NCBI GenBank assembly: GCA_003646045.1
Contig: QNDV01000117.1
Location: forward strand, 1-7,113
From: a bacterium
Lineage (GTDB): Bacteria; Krumholzibacteriota; Krumholzibacteria; LZORAL124-64-63
Direction: 5' to 3'
DNA: 7,113 nt
Within the stretch, counting starts at the first letter, position 1, and each line of letters begins with the position of its first letter. The notes below the pieces were generated by a model that was not told where the DNA came from, ran no database searches, and saw only the letters and a program-made list of their open reading frames with translations. The translations under genes were made by a program, and so were the position numbers. Positions 1 to 6,008 of the stretch are shown here, one piece after another.

Positions 1-84
1 GCTGAAGAACGGGATGAAGCCCAAGGGGTCGATTACGGCGAACAGCGAGGGAAACGCGAACAGAAGAAGAGCAGTGACTCCCAT
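1..84 (-). CDS. MarC family integral membrane protein, N-terminal fragment
   Basis: Seen: an ATG at 84-82 on the minus strand opens a frame of 28 codons that leaves the window at base 1. It is preceded by a strong ribosome binding site, GGGAGGT, at 97-91 with a 6-nt spacer. The peptide is strongly hydrophobic and contains the run FAVIDPLGFIPFF at residues 15-27. Known: an (I/V)DPxGxxPxF motif in the first transmembrane helix is typical of the MarC (UPF0056) family, which are inner-membrane proteins of about 200 residues with six helices. Early links of MarC to multiple antibiotic resistance were not upheld, and the transported substrate, if any, is unknown. Inferred: this is the intact start of a MarC-like gene transcribed leftward, divergent from korA. 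Only 28 residues are visible, so the family call rests on one motif and the start context. Confidence 0.75.
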   Translation of the reverse strand, partial: MGVTALLLFAFPSLFAVIDPLGFIPFFS

Positions 85-167
85 GGCAACACCTCCCGCC
101 GGTAGCATCGGGATGCGCTATCCGTGGCCGCAGTCGGCCCTGACGCGCGGATACCTGAAGCGGATCC

Positions 168-196
168 AAGATGAAGCGGGCCGCAGCCGGTGTCAA
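168..196 (-). promoter_or_regulatory. Candidate sigma70-type promoter for the MarC-like gene
   Basis: On the minus strand a perfect consensus -35 TTGACA lies at 196-191. Exactly 17 bp further is CATCTT at 173-168, which matches TATAAT at only 3 of 6 positions. Transcription would start near 161, giving a leader of about 77 nt before the ATG at 84. The perfect -35 and ideal spacing support it; the poor -10 is the weakness. It reads away from korA, so the intergenic region is a divergent promoter region. Confidence 0.4.
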
Positions 197-415
197 CCCT
201 ACCGGCGACCCCAGCGCACGACCCTCATGTTTTGTTGTTAAAACCGTGGATTCTTGTGGCATAGCCCCGGGGGGTCGATTAGCTTTCACTCTTGCCGACC
301 TGGCTTGCGGGCGGCGGCCAAGGTCCAACCCGCGGCCGGTTGCAAGTCGACCTGACACGTCATCAAAACGTGACTCCCTGCCCCGACGACGGGACGCCGC
401 CGGGGAGCAAGGGCC

Positions 416-422
416 GAGGAGG
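416..422 (+). promoter_or_regulatory. korA ribosome binding site
   Basis: GAGGAGG, a near-complete anti-16S match, sits 12 nt before the ATG at 435. The gap is longer than the usual 5-9 nt, but no other start codon in the korA frame is nearby, and the conserved protein begins directly after this ATG, so it decides the start. Its 3' half, GAGG at 419-422, can pair with CCTC at 426-429 across a 3-nt loop, a small hairpin that could modulate access. That last point is inference. Confidence 0.65.
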
Positions 423-434
423 CGACCTCACGCC

Positions 435-2276
435 ATGTCAACCGAACTGATCAGGCAGGACGATGTCACCATCCGTTTCGCCGGCGATTCCGGTGACGGT
501 ATGCAGTTGACGGGTACACAGTTCACGGACACCACCGCCAAGGTGGGTAACGACCTGGCCACCTATCCCGATTTTCCCTCCGAGATCCGCGCCCCTGCGG
601 GCACCCGGGCCGGCGTGTCGGGCTTCCAGATCCATTTCTCATCGTCGGATATCTATACGCCCGGCGATGCCCCCGACGTGCTGGTGGCCATGAATCCGGC
701 TGCCCTGGTGATGAACTACAAGGACATCAAGCCCGGTGGAATCATTCTGGTGAACACCGGTTCCTTCGGCAAACGCGACCTGGAAAAGGCCCAGTGCGAT
801 ACCAACCCCCTGACCGACGGGAGCCTCTCGAGTTTCCGGGTCATCGAGGAGGATATCAACCAGCGCACCGTCGAGGCCCTGGAGGGCTCGACCCTGGGCA
901 AGAAGGATGTCCTGCGCTGCAAGAATTTCTACACCCTGGGCATGATGTACTGGCTGTTCAGTCGTCCCATCGAGCCGACCCTGACCTGGCTCGAGTCCAA
1001 GTTCAAGAACAAGCCCGAACTGGTGGAAGCCAACACCAAGGCCTTGAAGGCTGGCTATAACCACGGCGAACTGCTGCGGCTGTTCCAGGGCCGGTACGAG
1101 GTACCCAAGGTGGACAACGTACCAGCCGGTACGTACCGCAATATCATTGGTAACCAGGCCCTGGCCATAGGCCTGGTGGCGGGCGCCCATCTGGCGGGGC
1201 TCAAGCCCTTCCTGGGTTCCTATCCCATCACGCCGGCCACGGATATCCTGCAGCACATGTCGCTGCTGAAGAACTACGACGTGATCACCTGCCAGATGGA
1301 GGACGAGATCGCGGGTATCTGCACCGCCATCGGCGCCTCCTTTGCCGGCCACCTGGGTATCACGACGACCTCGGGACCCGGTCTGGCCTTGAAGACAGAG
1401 GCCATGGGTCTGGCCTGCATCACGGAGTTTCCCCTGGTGGTGGTGAACGTGCAGCGGGCGGGACCGTCTACCGGGTTGCCCACCAAGGTGGAGCAGGCAG
1501 ATCTGCTGCAGTCGCTGTTCGGCCGCAATGGCGAGGCGCCGGTCCCGGTGCTGGCCTGCGCGTGTCCGGCCGATGCCTTCGAATGCGCGGTAGAGGCCTG
1601 TCGCATCGCCACCCAGTACATGACACCGGTGATCCTGCTGAGCGACAACTACATCGCCAACGGTACCGAGCCCTGGCTGTTGCCGAAGATGGAGGACCTC
1701 GAGCCTTTCCCGGTGGAGTTCGTCACCGACCCCGAGGGTTTCTGGCCCTACCGGCGGGACGAGAAACTGGCTCGCGGCTGGGCCAAGCCCGGGACTCCGG
1801 GCATGGAACACCGCATCGGCGGCCTGGAGAAGGATGCCAATACGGGCAACGTCTCCCACGATCCCCAGAACCACCAGCTCATGGTGGACACTCGATTGCA
1901 GAAGGTGATGAATGTCGCCGACTCCATTCCCACCCCCGAGGTCTTCGGTGTGGAGGACCCCGACCTGCTGGTGTTGGGCTGGGGCTCGCCCTACGGTGCC
2001 ATACGCACTGCGGTGGAGGCCATGCAACGCGACGGAGCCAGCATCAGCCGTCTGCATCTGCGGCACATCTGGCCCCTGCCCCATGGGCTGCACGACATCT
2101 TCGCCAAGGCGAAACGAGTGGTGGTGCCCGAGTTGAACATGGGCCAGTTGGCGCGAGTGCTGACGGCCGAGTATCCCGACATCAAGTTCGAGTCGTTGCA
2201 CAAGGTGCAGGGTAAGCCGTTCATGGCACCTGAACTGAAAGCGCACTTCGCGAAGGTCCTGGAGGAAACGTCATGA
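435..2276 (+). CDS. korA: 2-oxoglutarate:ferredoxin oxidoreductase, fused gamma-alpha subunit
   Basis: With KorB it catalyses CoA-dependent oxidative decarboxylation of 2-oxoglutarate to succinyl-CoA, passing electrons to ferredoxin; the reverse reaction fixes CO2 in the reductive TCA cycle. It is cytoplasmic and 613 residues long, usual for the two-subunit type. Seen: an N-terminal gamma-type domain at about 10-200 with the glycine-rich FAGDSGDGMQLTG (15-27). The alpha domain starts near GNQALAIG (239-246) and carries YPITPAT (263-269), MEDE (288-291), TTSGPG (311-316) and QRAGPSTGLPTK (340-351), the family's thiamine/CoA-site signatures. A transketolase-C-like domain begins around LVLGWGSPYGA (512-522). 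The start at 435 is chosen because it has a ribosome site and homology begins there. It overlaps korB by 4 bp (ATGA), which implies coupled translation. No separate gamma, delta or ferredoxin gene is nearby. Substrate could be another 2-oxoacid, but the overall pattern favours KorA. Confidence 0.93.
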   Translation: MSTELIRQDDVTIRFAGDSGDGMQLTGTQFTDTTAKVGNDLATYPDFPSEIRAPAGTRAGVSGFQIHFSSSDIYTPGDAPDVLVAMNPAALVMNYKDIKPGGIILVNTGSFGKRDLEKAQCDTNPLTDGSLSSFRVIEEDINQRTVEALEGSTLGKKDVLRCKNFYTLGMMYWLFSRPIEPTLTWLESKFKNKPELVEANTKALKAGYNHGELLRLFQGRYEVPKVDNVPAGTYRNIIGNQALAIGLVAGAHLAGLKPFLGSYPITPATDILQHMSLLKNYDVITCQMEDEIAGICTAIGASFAGHLGITTTSGPGLALKTEAMGLACITEFPLVVVNVQRAGPSTGLPTKVEQADLLQSLFGRNGEAPVPVLACACPADAFECAVEACRIATQYMTPVILLSDNYIANGTEPWLLPKMEDLEPFPVEFVTDPEGFWPYRRDEKLARGWAKPGTPGMEHRIGGLEKDANTGNVSHDPQNHQLMVDTRLQKVMNVADSIPTPEVFGVEDPDLLVLGWGSPYGAIRTAVEAMQRDGASISRLHLRHIWPLPHGLHDIFAKAKRVVVPELNMGQLARVLTAEYPDIKFESLHKVQGKPFMAPELKAHFAKVLEETS

Positions 2277-3271
2277 GCGACGTCCAGCAGTTGAGAGCCA
2301 AGGATTTCAAATCAGACCAGGAGATGCGCTGGTGCCCCGGTTGCGGGGACTACTCGGTGATCAGCGGCGTGCAGAGTACTCTGGCCGATATGGGAGTGCC
2401 CAAGGAGAACGTGGTGATGGTCTCGGGCATCGGCTGCTCCAGCCGTTTCCCGTACTACATGGACACCTTCGGTTTCCACGGGATCCACGGGCGCGCCAAT
2501 GCCATCGCCACGGGGATCAAGGTGGCCAACCCCGAGCTGCAGGTCTGGGTCATCACCGGTGACGGCGACGGCCTGTCCATCGGCGGCAACCACATGATCC
2601 ACTCCCTGCGACGGAACGTGGATCTGAACATCATCCTGTTCAACAACGAGATCTACGGCCTGACCAAGGGCCAGTACAGTCCCACCTCGCCGCGTGGCCT
2701 GAAAACCAAGACCACGCCCTACGGTTCGGTGGATGCCCCCTTCAACCCCACGCAGCTGGCCCTGGGCGCCGGTGCCACTTTCGTGGCCCGGACCATGGAC
2801 GTGCGGCCCAAGCACCTCAAGAAGGTCCTGAGAGCCGCGGCGGATCACAAGGGTGCCTCCTTCGTGGAGGTGTGGCAGAACTGTGTCATCTTCAACGATG
2901 GCGCCTTCAAGGGTTGGACCGAGAAGGCCGTACGCGACGAGTTGACCATCGACCTCGAACCGGGTCAGCCCATGATCTACGGAGCGGAAAAGGACAAGGG
3001 CCTGCGTTATGACGGCTGCACCGTGGTCAAGACCACGGCGGACGGCGCAGCCGTCTGGGACCCGGACCACTCCTGCCCGGCGGCGGCCTTCGCCATGACC
3101 CAGCTGGATCTGAATCCAGACCTGCCCCGACCCATGGGTATATTCCGGCGGACCGAGCAGCCCTCCCTGGATCAGTTGATCCACGAACAGGTGGACAGTG
3201 TCACGGACACCCGCGGGACGGGCAATCTCAAGGACCTGATCTACACACCCGACTCGTGGGAAGTGGGCTAG
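2273..3271 (+). CDS. korB: 2-oxoglutarate:ferredoxin oxidoreductase, beta (thiamine-diphosphate) subunit
   Basis: This is the catalytic thiamine-diphosphate and [4Fe-4S] subunit that pairs with the preceding KorA. Its 332 residues are normal for the family. Seen: WCPGCGD (20-26), GIGCSSRFPYY (52-62), HGRANAIATGIK (72-83), the thiamine-diphosphate/Mg motif GDGDGLSIGGNH (96-107), and NNEIYGLTKGQYSPTS (124-139). Four cysteines, C21, C24, C55 and C204 (in WQNCVIFNDGAF), fit the CxxC...C...C ligand set known for the single cluster of two-subunit archaeal enzymes. The stretch YGSVDAPFNPTQLALGAGATF (from 150) is typical of KorB rather than of pyruvate-specific enzymes; that substrate call is inference. 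Translation starts inside the korA stop (ATGA). The gene is followed after 24 bp by an intrinsic terminator, so korAB looks like a complete two-gene transcription unit. Confidence 0.93.
   Translation: MSDVQQLRAKDFKSDQEMRWCPGCGDYSVISGVQSTLADMGVPKENVVMVSGIGCSSRFPYYMDTFGFHGIHGRANAIATGIKVANPELQVWVITGDGDGLSIGGNHMIHSLRRNVDLNIILFNNEIYGLTKGQYSPTSPRGLKTKTTPYGSVDAPFNPTQLALGAGATFVARTMDVRPKHLKKVLRAAADHKGASFVEVWQNCVIFNDGAFKGWTEKAVRDELTIDLEPGQPMIYGAEKDKGLRYDGCTVVKTTADGAAVWDPDHSCPAAAFAMTQLDLNPDLPRPMGIFRRTEQPSLDQLIHEQVDSVTDTRGTGNLKDLIYTPDSWEVG
3021..3055 (+). repeat. Two adjacent inverted repeats inside korB
   Basis: CCGTGGTC (3021-3028) and GACCACGG (3031-3038) are perfect complements around AA. Three bases on, GACGGC (3041-3046) and GCCGTC (3050-3055) are perfect complements around GCA. 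Both lie in coding sequence for a weakly conserved C-terminal part of KorB. In RNA the first would form a 7-bp stem with a 4-nt loop. There is no following T-run, so these are not terminators. Any function, such as slowing ribosomes or protecting the message, is speculative; high-GC coding DNA produces hairpins easily. Confidence 0.4.
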
Positions 3272-3295
3272 GTCGATACGCACGCAGGTGACAGG

Positions 3296-3330
3296 GCGCC
3301 GCCTCCGGAAGGGGGCGGCGCTTTTTCTTT
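3296..3330 (+). terminator. Intrinsic terminator of korAB
   Basis: GCGCCGCCTCC (3296-3306) pairs with GGGGGCGGCGC (3311-3321), an 11-bp GC-rich stem with a single T-G wobble closed by a GGAA (GNRA-type) tetraloop. It is followed directly by TTTTTCTTT (3322-3330). It begins 24 bp after the korB stop. In the opposite direction the stem lacks a T-run, so it should act mainly on rightward transcription. The T-run touches the last codon of the convergent sfsA gene. Confidence 0.9.
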
Positions 3331-4068
3331 CTACCGGTTAGCGACTATCACCTGCAGCAACCGCGCCGGCACGATGCCCGCGGTGTCGACATCCATGCCT
3401 AGGGCGTGGACTTCCACGCCAACGGCCATGGCACTTCGCAGCAGCACGCCATAATCGGGGTCGATGTCGTCGGCGGGACCGGCGCTGTCGGCGTCGCCGC
3501 GCTGTACGCAGAACAACAGCACGGCCCGGTCGCCTGCCGCGACCATGGTTGCAAGTTCCTCGAGGTGCTTGCGACCGCGGGCGGTGGGGGCGTCGGGAAA
3601 CCGGGCGTGACCATTTTCGACCAGCGAGACATTCTTGACCTCGACCCACGCACGCCGGTTATCCGGTCCGGTGAGCAGGATGTCGGCCCGCGAGCCCTGG
3701 CGCCCGTAGGGGACTTCGCGCCGCAATTGCCAGGTGGGATCCAGGCCGGGCACCATGCCGCCGCCGATGGCCTCGACCGCCAGATCGTTGGCTCGTGCCG
3801 TGTTGACACCCACCAGGACACCGGCTGCGATGCCCGGTCCGGTCTCGTCCGTCGTCTCCACCAGTTCGAGGGTCCAGGGCAGCTTGCGGGCCGGATTCGC
3901 CGCTGCGGACAGCCAGATCGGGCAATGGGGTGCCAGGCAGCCGCGCATGCGGCCGGTGTTGTTGGTATGGGCGGCGACTTCTCGTCCGTCGTCCAGACGC
4001 ACGTGTATCGTGAAGCGCTTCTCACGTGCCAGGAAGGATCCCCGGATCAAGGGACTGGTGAACCGCAC
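3331..4068 (-). CDS. sfsA: Sugar fermentation stimulation protein SfsA
   Basis: SfsA is a cytoplasmic nucleic-acid-binding protein. In E. coli extra copies stimulate maltose fermentation in a crp mutant background, and the biochemical role is still unclear. Known structures put a PD-(D/E)XK nuclease-like domain after an N-terminal OB-like domain. Seen: 245 residues, close to the E. coli length. Family blocks are LIRGSFLAREKRF (7-19), NNTGRM (36-41), GVNTARAND (87-95), YGRQGSRAD (121-129), WVEVKNVSL (141-149) and FPDAPTARGRKHLEEL (157-172). S126-R-x-D129 and E143-x-K145 match the nuclease-fold acidic/lysine positions. The GTG at 4068 is the start because homology begins there and an AAGGAG lies 5 nt before it; the frame stays open far upstream, but that part is antisense to the neighbouring hydrolase gene. 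It is convergent with korAB and divergent from the hydrolase operon. Confidence 0.92.
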   Translation of the reverse strand: MRFTSPLIRGSFLAREKRFTIHVRLDDGREVAAHTNNTGRMRGCLAPHCPIWLSAAANPARKLPWTLELVETTDETGPGIAAGVLVGVNTARANDLAVEAIGGGMVPGLDPTWQLRREVPYGRQGSRADILLTGPDNRRAWVEVKNVSLVENGHARFPDAPTARGRKHLEELATMVAAGDRAVLLFCVQRGDADSAGPADDIDPDYGVLLRSAMAVGVEVHALGMDVDTAGIVPARLLQVIVANR

Positions 4069-4073
4069 AGAGA

Positions 4074-4079
4074 CTCCTT
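4074..4079 (-). promoter_or_regulatory. sfsA ribosome binding site selecting a GTG start
   Basis: AAGGAG on the minus strand (4079-4074) is 5 nt before GTG (4068-4066). No ATG lies at this position in the sfsA frame, and the protein after the GTG aligns by eye with the N-terminus of E. coli SfsA, so this site settles the start. Confidence 0.75.
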
Positions 4080-4096
4080 CGCCGATGGACTCGACA

Positions 4097-4125
4097 TTGC
4101 CTGAGTTGTAGCGGGGCGTTATGCT
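4097..4125 (+). promoter_or_regulatory. Candidate sigma70-type promoter of the hydrolase-lipA-kinase operon
   Basis: TTGCCT (4097-4102) and TATGCT (4120-4125) are separated by exactly 17 bp and match the -35 and -10 consensus at 4 of 6 positions each. Transcription would begin near 4132, giving a leader of about 93 nt before the ATG at 4225. A perfect palindrome lies just downstream of the predicted start. No equally good promoter was found for sfsA on the opposite strand in this 156-bp gap. Confidence 0.4.
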
Positions 4126-4136
4126 GATGACCGGCA

Positions 4137-4150
4137 ATCCGCCGGCGGAT
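4137..4150. repeat. Perfect 14-bp palindrome, possible operator
   Basis: ATCCGCCGGCGGAT reads the same on both strands and does not extend further. It lies in the divergent sfsA/hydrolase gap, about 5 bp after the predicted rightward transcription start. That is where a dimeric repressor could block the hydrolase-lipA-kinase operon; because the gap is short it could also affect sfsA. The regulator is unknown. A GC-only core makes chance somewhat more likely than its length suggests. Confidence 0.4.
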
Positions 4151-4200
4151 GTATACGGGTGTATCCTGTCGGCAAACGGTCTGCGAATCCAGACGAATCC
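4150..4200. repeat. Two pairs of direct repeats with 10-bp phasing
   Basis: TGTAT occurs at 4150-4154 and 4160-4164, and CGAATCC at 4184-4190 and 4194-4200. Each pair is offset by 10 bp, about one helical turn, placing the copies on the same DNA face. They lie in the leader between the palindrome and the hydrolase start. They could be protein-binding half-sites, but they are short and may be chance. Confidence 0.3.
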
Positions 4201-4224
4201 CGCAACAGCAGAGGTCCCAAGCCC

Positions 4225-5097
4225 ATGAAACTCGGAGACTGGACTTTCCGCGCCTTCCACGACGGTCGCTTCAAGCTGGACGGTGGCGCCATGTTCGGCG
4301 TAGTGCCCAAGGTGTTCTGGGAACAACACCATCCGGCCGACGAAAAAAACCGCATCGACCTGGATCTGCGTTGTCTGCTGGTGGAGACCGCTGATCGCCG
4401 CATCCTGGTGGACACGGGCATCGGCGACCGCTGGGACGCAAAGAAAGTCGCTGTCTTCGCCATCGAGCGCCGGCCCAACCAGCTGGTGGCCGAGTTGGCC
4501 GAAGCCGGTCTGACTCGCGACTCCATCACCGATGTGGTGCTGACACATCTTCATTTCGACCACTGCGGCGGTATGCTGAGCGAGGTGGACGGGGCCTTCG
4601 AACCCACTTTTCCCCAGGCTCGCCACTGGGTGCAACGCAAGCATTGGGAATGGGCGCAACAGCCGTCCGAGCGGGACCGGGCCAGCTTCAGGCCCGATGA
4701 CTTCCGCCTGCTCCAGGAGAAGGGTCAGTTGCAGCTGGTGGACGGTGCGCAGGAGTTCATGCCGGGCGTGCGTGCGGTGCCCGTCAACGGACACACGCCG
4801 GGCCAGCAGATGGTGGAGTTCGTCACGGGTGAGGGCTCGGTTGTGTTTTGCGGGGACCTGTTGCCTTTCCTGAGCCAGATACATGTCCCCTGGATCATGG
4901 GTTTCGATCTGAACCCCCTGCTGACGGTCACCGAAAAAAAGCAGTTCCTGACCCGGGCCGTGGAGGACGGTATCGTACTGGTCTTCGAGCACGACTGCCG
5001 CAACGAAGCCGCCACGGTGGCGTTTGAGGACGGTCGCTTCGTGCCGCGGGACGTGTTTACCCTGGCCGAGCGGTCCGTCGACGGAGGCGCGTCATGA
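4225..5097 (+). CDS. Metallo-beta-lactamase-fold hydrolase (lactonase/glyoxalase-II-like), substrate unknown
   Basis: The product has 290 residues and is a probably cytoplasmic zinc hydrolase; no signal peptide is visible. Seen: VDTGIGDR (62-69) and the metal motif THLHFDHCGG (107-116), giving H108, H110, D112 and H113. The other expected ligands are H190 (in NGHTPGQ), D211 (in FCGDLLP) and H256 (in FEHD). This set of five histidines and two aspartates is complete for a dinuclear site as in AHL lactonases and glyoxalase II. The N-terminal LDGGAMFGVVPK (18-29) and the PWIMGFDL stretch (222-229) mark a family often labelled only as MBL-fold hydrolase. The ATG at 4225 is preferred, with GAGG about 10 nt upstream, over an in-frame GTG at 4159 whose extra 22 residues look unconserved. 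Its stop overlaps the lipA start by 4 bp. The substrate is not known; a lactone, thioester or phosphotriester are all possible. Confidence 0.88.
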   Translation: MKLGDWTFRAFHDGRFKLDGGAMFGVVPKVFWEQHHPADEKNRIDLDLRCLLVETADRRILVDTGIGDRWDAKKVAVFAIERRPNQLVAELAEAGLTRDSITDVVLTHLHFDHCGGMLSEVDGAFEPTFPQARHWVQRKHWEWAQQPSERDRASFRPDDFRLLQEKGQLQLVDGAQEFMPGVRAVPVNGHTPGQQMVEFVTGEGSVVFCGDLLPFLSQIHVPWIMGFDLNPLLTVTEKKQFLTRAVEDGIVLVFEHDCRNEAATVAFEDGRFVPRDVFTLAERSVDGGAS

Positions 5098-6008
5098 AAG
5101 CGACGGATCCGGGCCCGGCGGGATCGCCGCTGCGCAAGCCGTCCTGGCTGCGCATGAAACGGCAGGGCGGTGACGATTACAACGGGTTGAAGACCCTGCT
5201 GCGCGCGTCCTCCCTCAACACCGTTTGCGAAAGTGCCAACTGCCCCAATCGGGGCGAGTGTTTCGCCAGCGGCACCGCCACCTTCCTGCTCATGGGCGAG
5301 GTCTGTACCAGGCACTGCACTTTCTGCAATATCCCCGGCGGCAGGGTGGGGCCCCTGGATCCCGGCGAGCCCCGACGCGTGGCCGAAGCGGTGCGCGAGA
5401 TGAAACTGGAGTTTGCCGTTTGCACGTCGGTGAACCGGGATGACCTGCCCGACGGCGGCGCGGACCATTTCGTGGCGACCATCGCGAGTATCCGCGAACT
5501 GAATCCCCACTGTGGCGTGGAAGTGCTGATCCCCGATTTCATGGGCGATCGGGCGCCCCTGGAACGGGTACTCGCCGCGGCCCCGGAGGTCCTGAACCAC
5601 AACCTGGAGACGGTGCCCCGGTTGTATCCGGCCCTGCGCACCAATGCCGACTACCGGCGCAGTCTGGGACTCCTGCGCATCAGTCGCGACTGGGCCGACG
5701 AACACGAGGGCAGCTCGCGTATCAAGACGGGGATCATGCTGGGTGTCGGTGAGACGGAGGTCGAAGTGGTCGCCCTCATGGAGGATGCCGTGGCCGCGGG
5801 TGTGCAGATCATGACTATCGGCCAGTACCTGCAGCCCTCGCGGCGGCACCACCCGGTGCGCCGCTATGTCGAGCCCGGGGAATTCGACCGGCTGGCGGTC
5901 ATCGGTCGCGACCTGGGACTGGCCTGGGTGGAGGCGGGTCCCCTGGTACGCTCGAGCTACCACGCCCGGGAGCAGGCCACCGGCTTGGCCACGGACGCGA
6001 AGGTGTGA
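5094..6008 (+). CDS. lipA: Lipoyl synthase
   Basis: This cytoplasmic radical-SAM enzyme inserts two sulfurs at C6 and C8 of the octanoyl group on lipoyl domains of pyruvate and 2-oxoglutarate dehydrogenases and glycine-cleavage H protein. Its second cluster is the sulfur source. Seen: 304 residues. The auxiliary-cluster motif C45-x4-C50-x5-C56 and radical-SAM motif C71-x3-C75-x2-C78 are intact, followed by TSVNRDDLPDGGADHF (about 114-129), HNLETVPRLYP, KTGIMLGVGET and GQYLQPSRRHHPV. The C-terminal RSSYHA (286-291) supplies the conserved serine that ligates the auxiliary cluster. All family features are present, so it should be active. The ATG overlaps the hydrolase stop (ATGA), and its own stop overlaps the kinase GTG (GTGA), so translation of the three genes looks coupled. 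The usual partner lipB is not in the window. Family assignment is near certain. Confidence 0.97.
   Translation: MKATDPGPAGSPLRKPSWLRMKRQGGDDYNGLKTLLRASSLNTVCESANCPNRGECFASGTATFLLMGEVCTRHCTFCNIPGGRVGPLDPGEPRRVAEAVREMKLEFAVCTSVNRDDLPDGGADHFVATIASIRELNPHCGVEVLIPDFMGDRAPLERVLAAAPEVLNHNLETVPRLYPALRTNADYRRSLGLLRISRDWADEHEGSSRIKTGIMLGVGETEVEVVALMEDAVAAGVQIMTIGQYLQPSRRHHPVRRYVEPGEFDRLAVIGRDLGLAWVEAGPLVRSSYHAREQATGLATDAKV

Larger units (their letters stand above)
85..434. other. Divergent intergenic region between the MarC-like gene and korA
   Basis: These 350 bp hold no gene that I can support. A frame stays open upstream of korA from about 171, but it reads as arginine- and proline-rich low-information peptide with no family resemblance and no ribosome site, so it is treated as non-coding. 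Contents: the MarC gene's ribosome site and candidate promoter on the left; an AT-richer patch at 230-262; and, nearer korA, TTGCAA at 340-345 followed after 17 bp by TCAAAA at 363-368, a weak candidate promoter (4/6 and 3/6 matches). Its -10 overlaps an inverted repeat, CACGT-7-ACGTG, at 356-372. If that promoter is used, the korA leader is about 60 nt. The CCCCGGGG run at 265-272 is palindromic but short. No riboswitch or tRNA was recognised. Confidence 0.5.

Noticed and set aside
24..283. Direct repeat GGGGTCGATTA at 25-35 and 271-281
   Set aside because: The left copy encodes the conserved IDPL of the MarC-like protein; 11 bp shared over this length is compatible with chance, and no other repeat structure accompanies it.
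171..434. Upstream extension of the korA frame by 88 codons
   Set aside because: The residues are arginine/proline-rich and unlike KorA; a strong ribosome site precedes the ATG at 435, and the MarC promoter candidate overlaps the region.
1153..1177. Inverted repeat ACCAGGCC-9-GGCCTGGT in korA
   Set aside because: It encodes the conserved start of the alpha domain (NQALAIGLV) and is explained by codon choice for Ala, Gly and Leu in GC-rich DNA.
639..2246. Open frame of 535 codons on the minus strand across korA
   Set aside because: It is fully antisense to a clear korA; its peptide is histidine/glutamine/glycine-rich with no recognisable motif. High GC at third positions removes stops from the opposite strand.
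4069..4992. Upstream extension of the sfsA frame, giving a 553-residue protein
   Set aside because: The extra part is antisense to the hydrolase gene. SfsA homology and a good ribosome site both point to the GTG at 4068.
4725..5963. Open frame of 412 codons on the minus strand across the hydrolase and lipA genes
   Set aside because: Antisense to two confidently identified genes, with no family motif or ribosome site; the same composition artefact.
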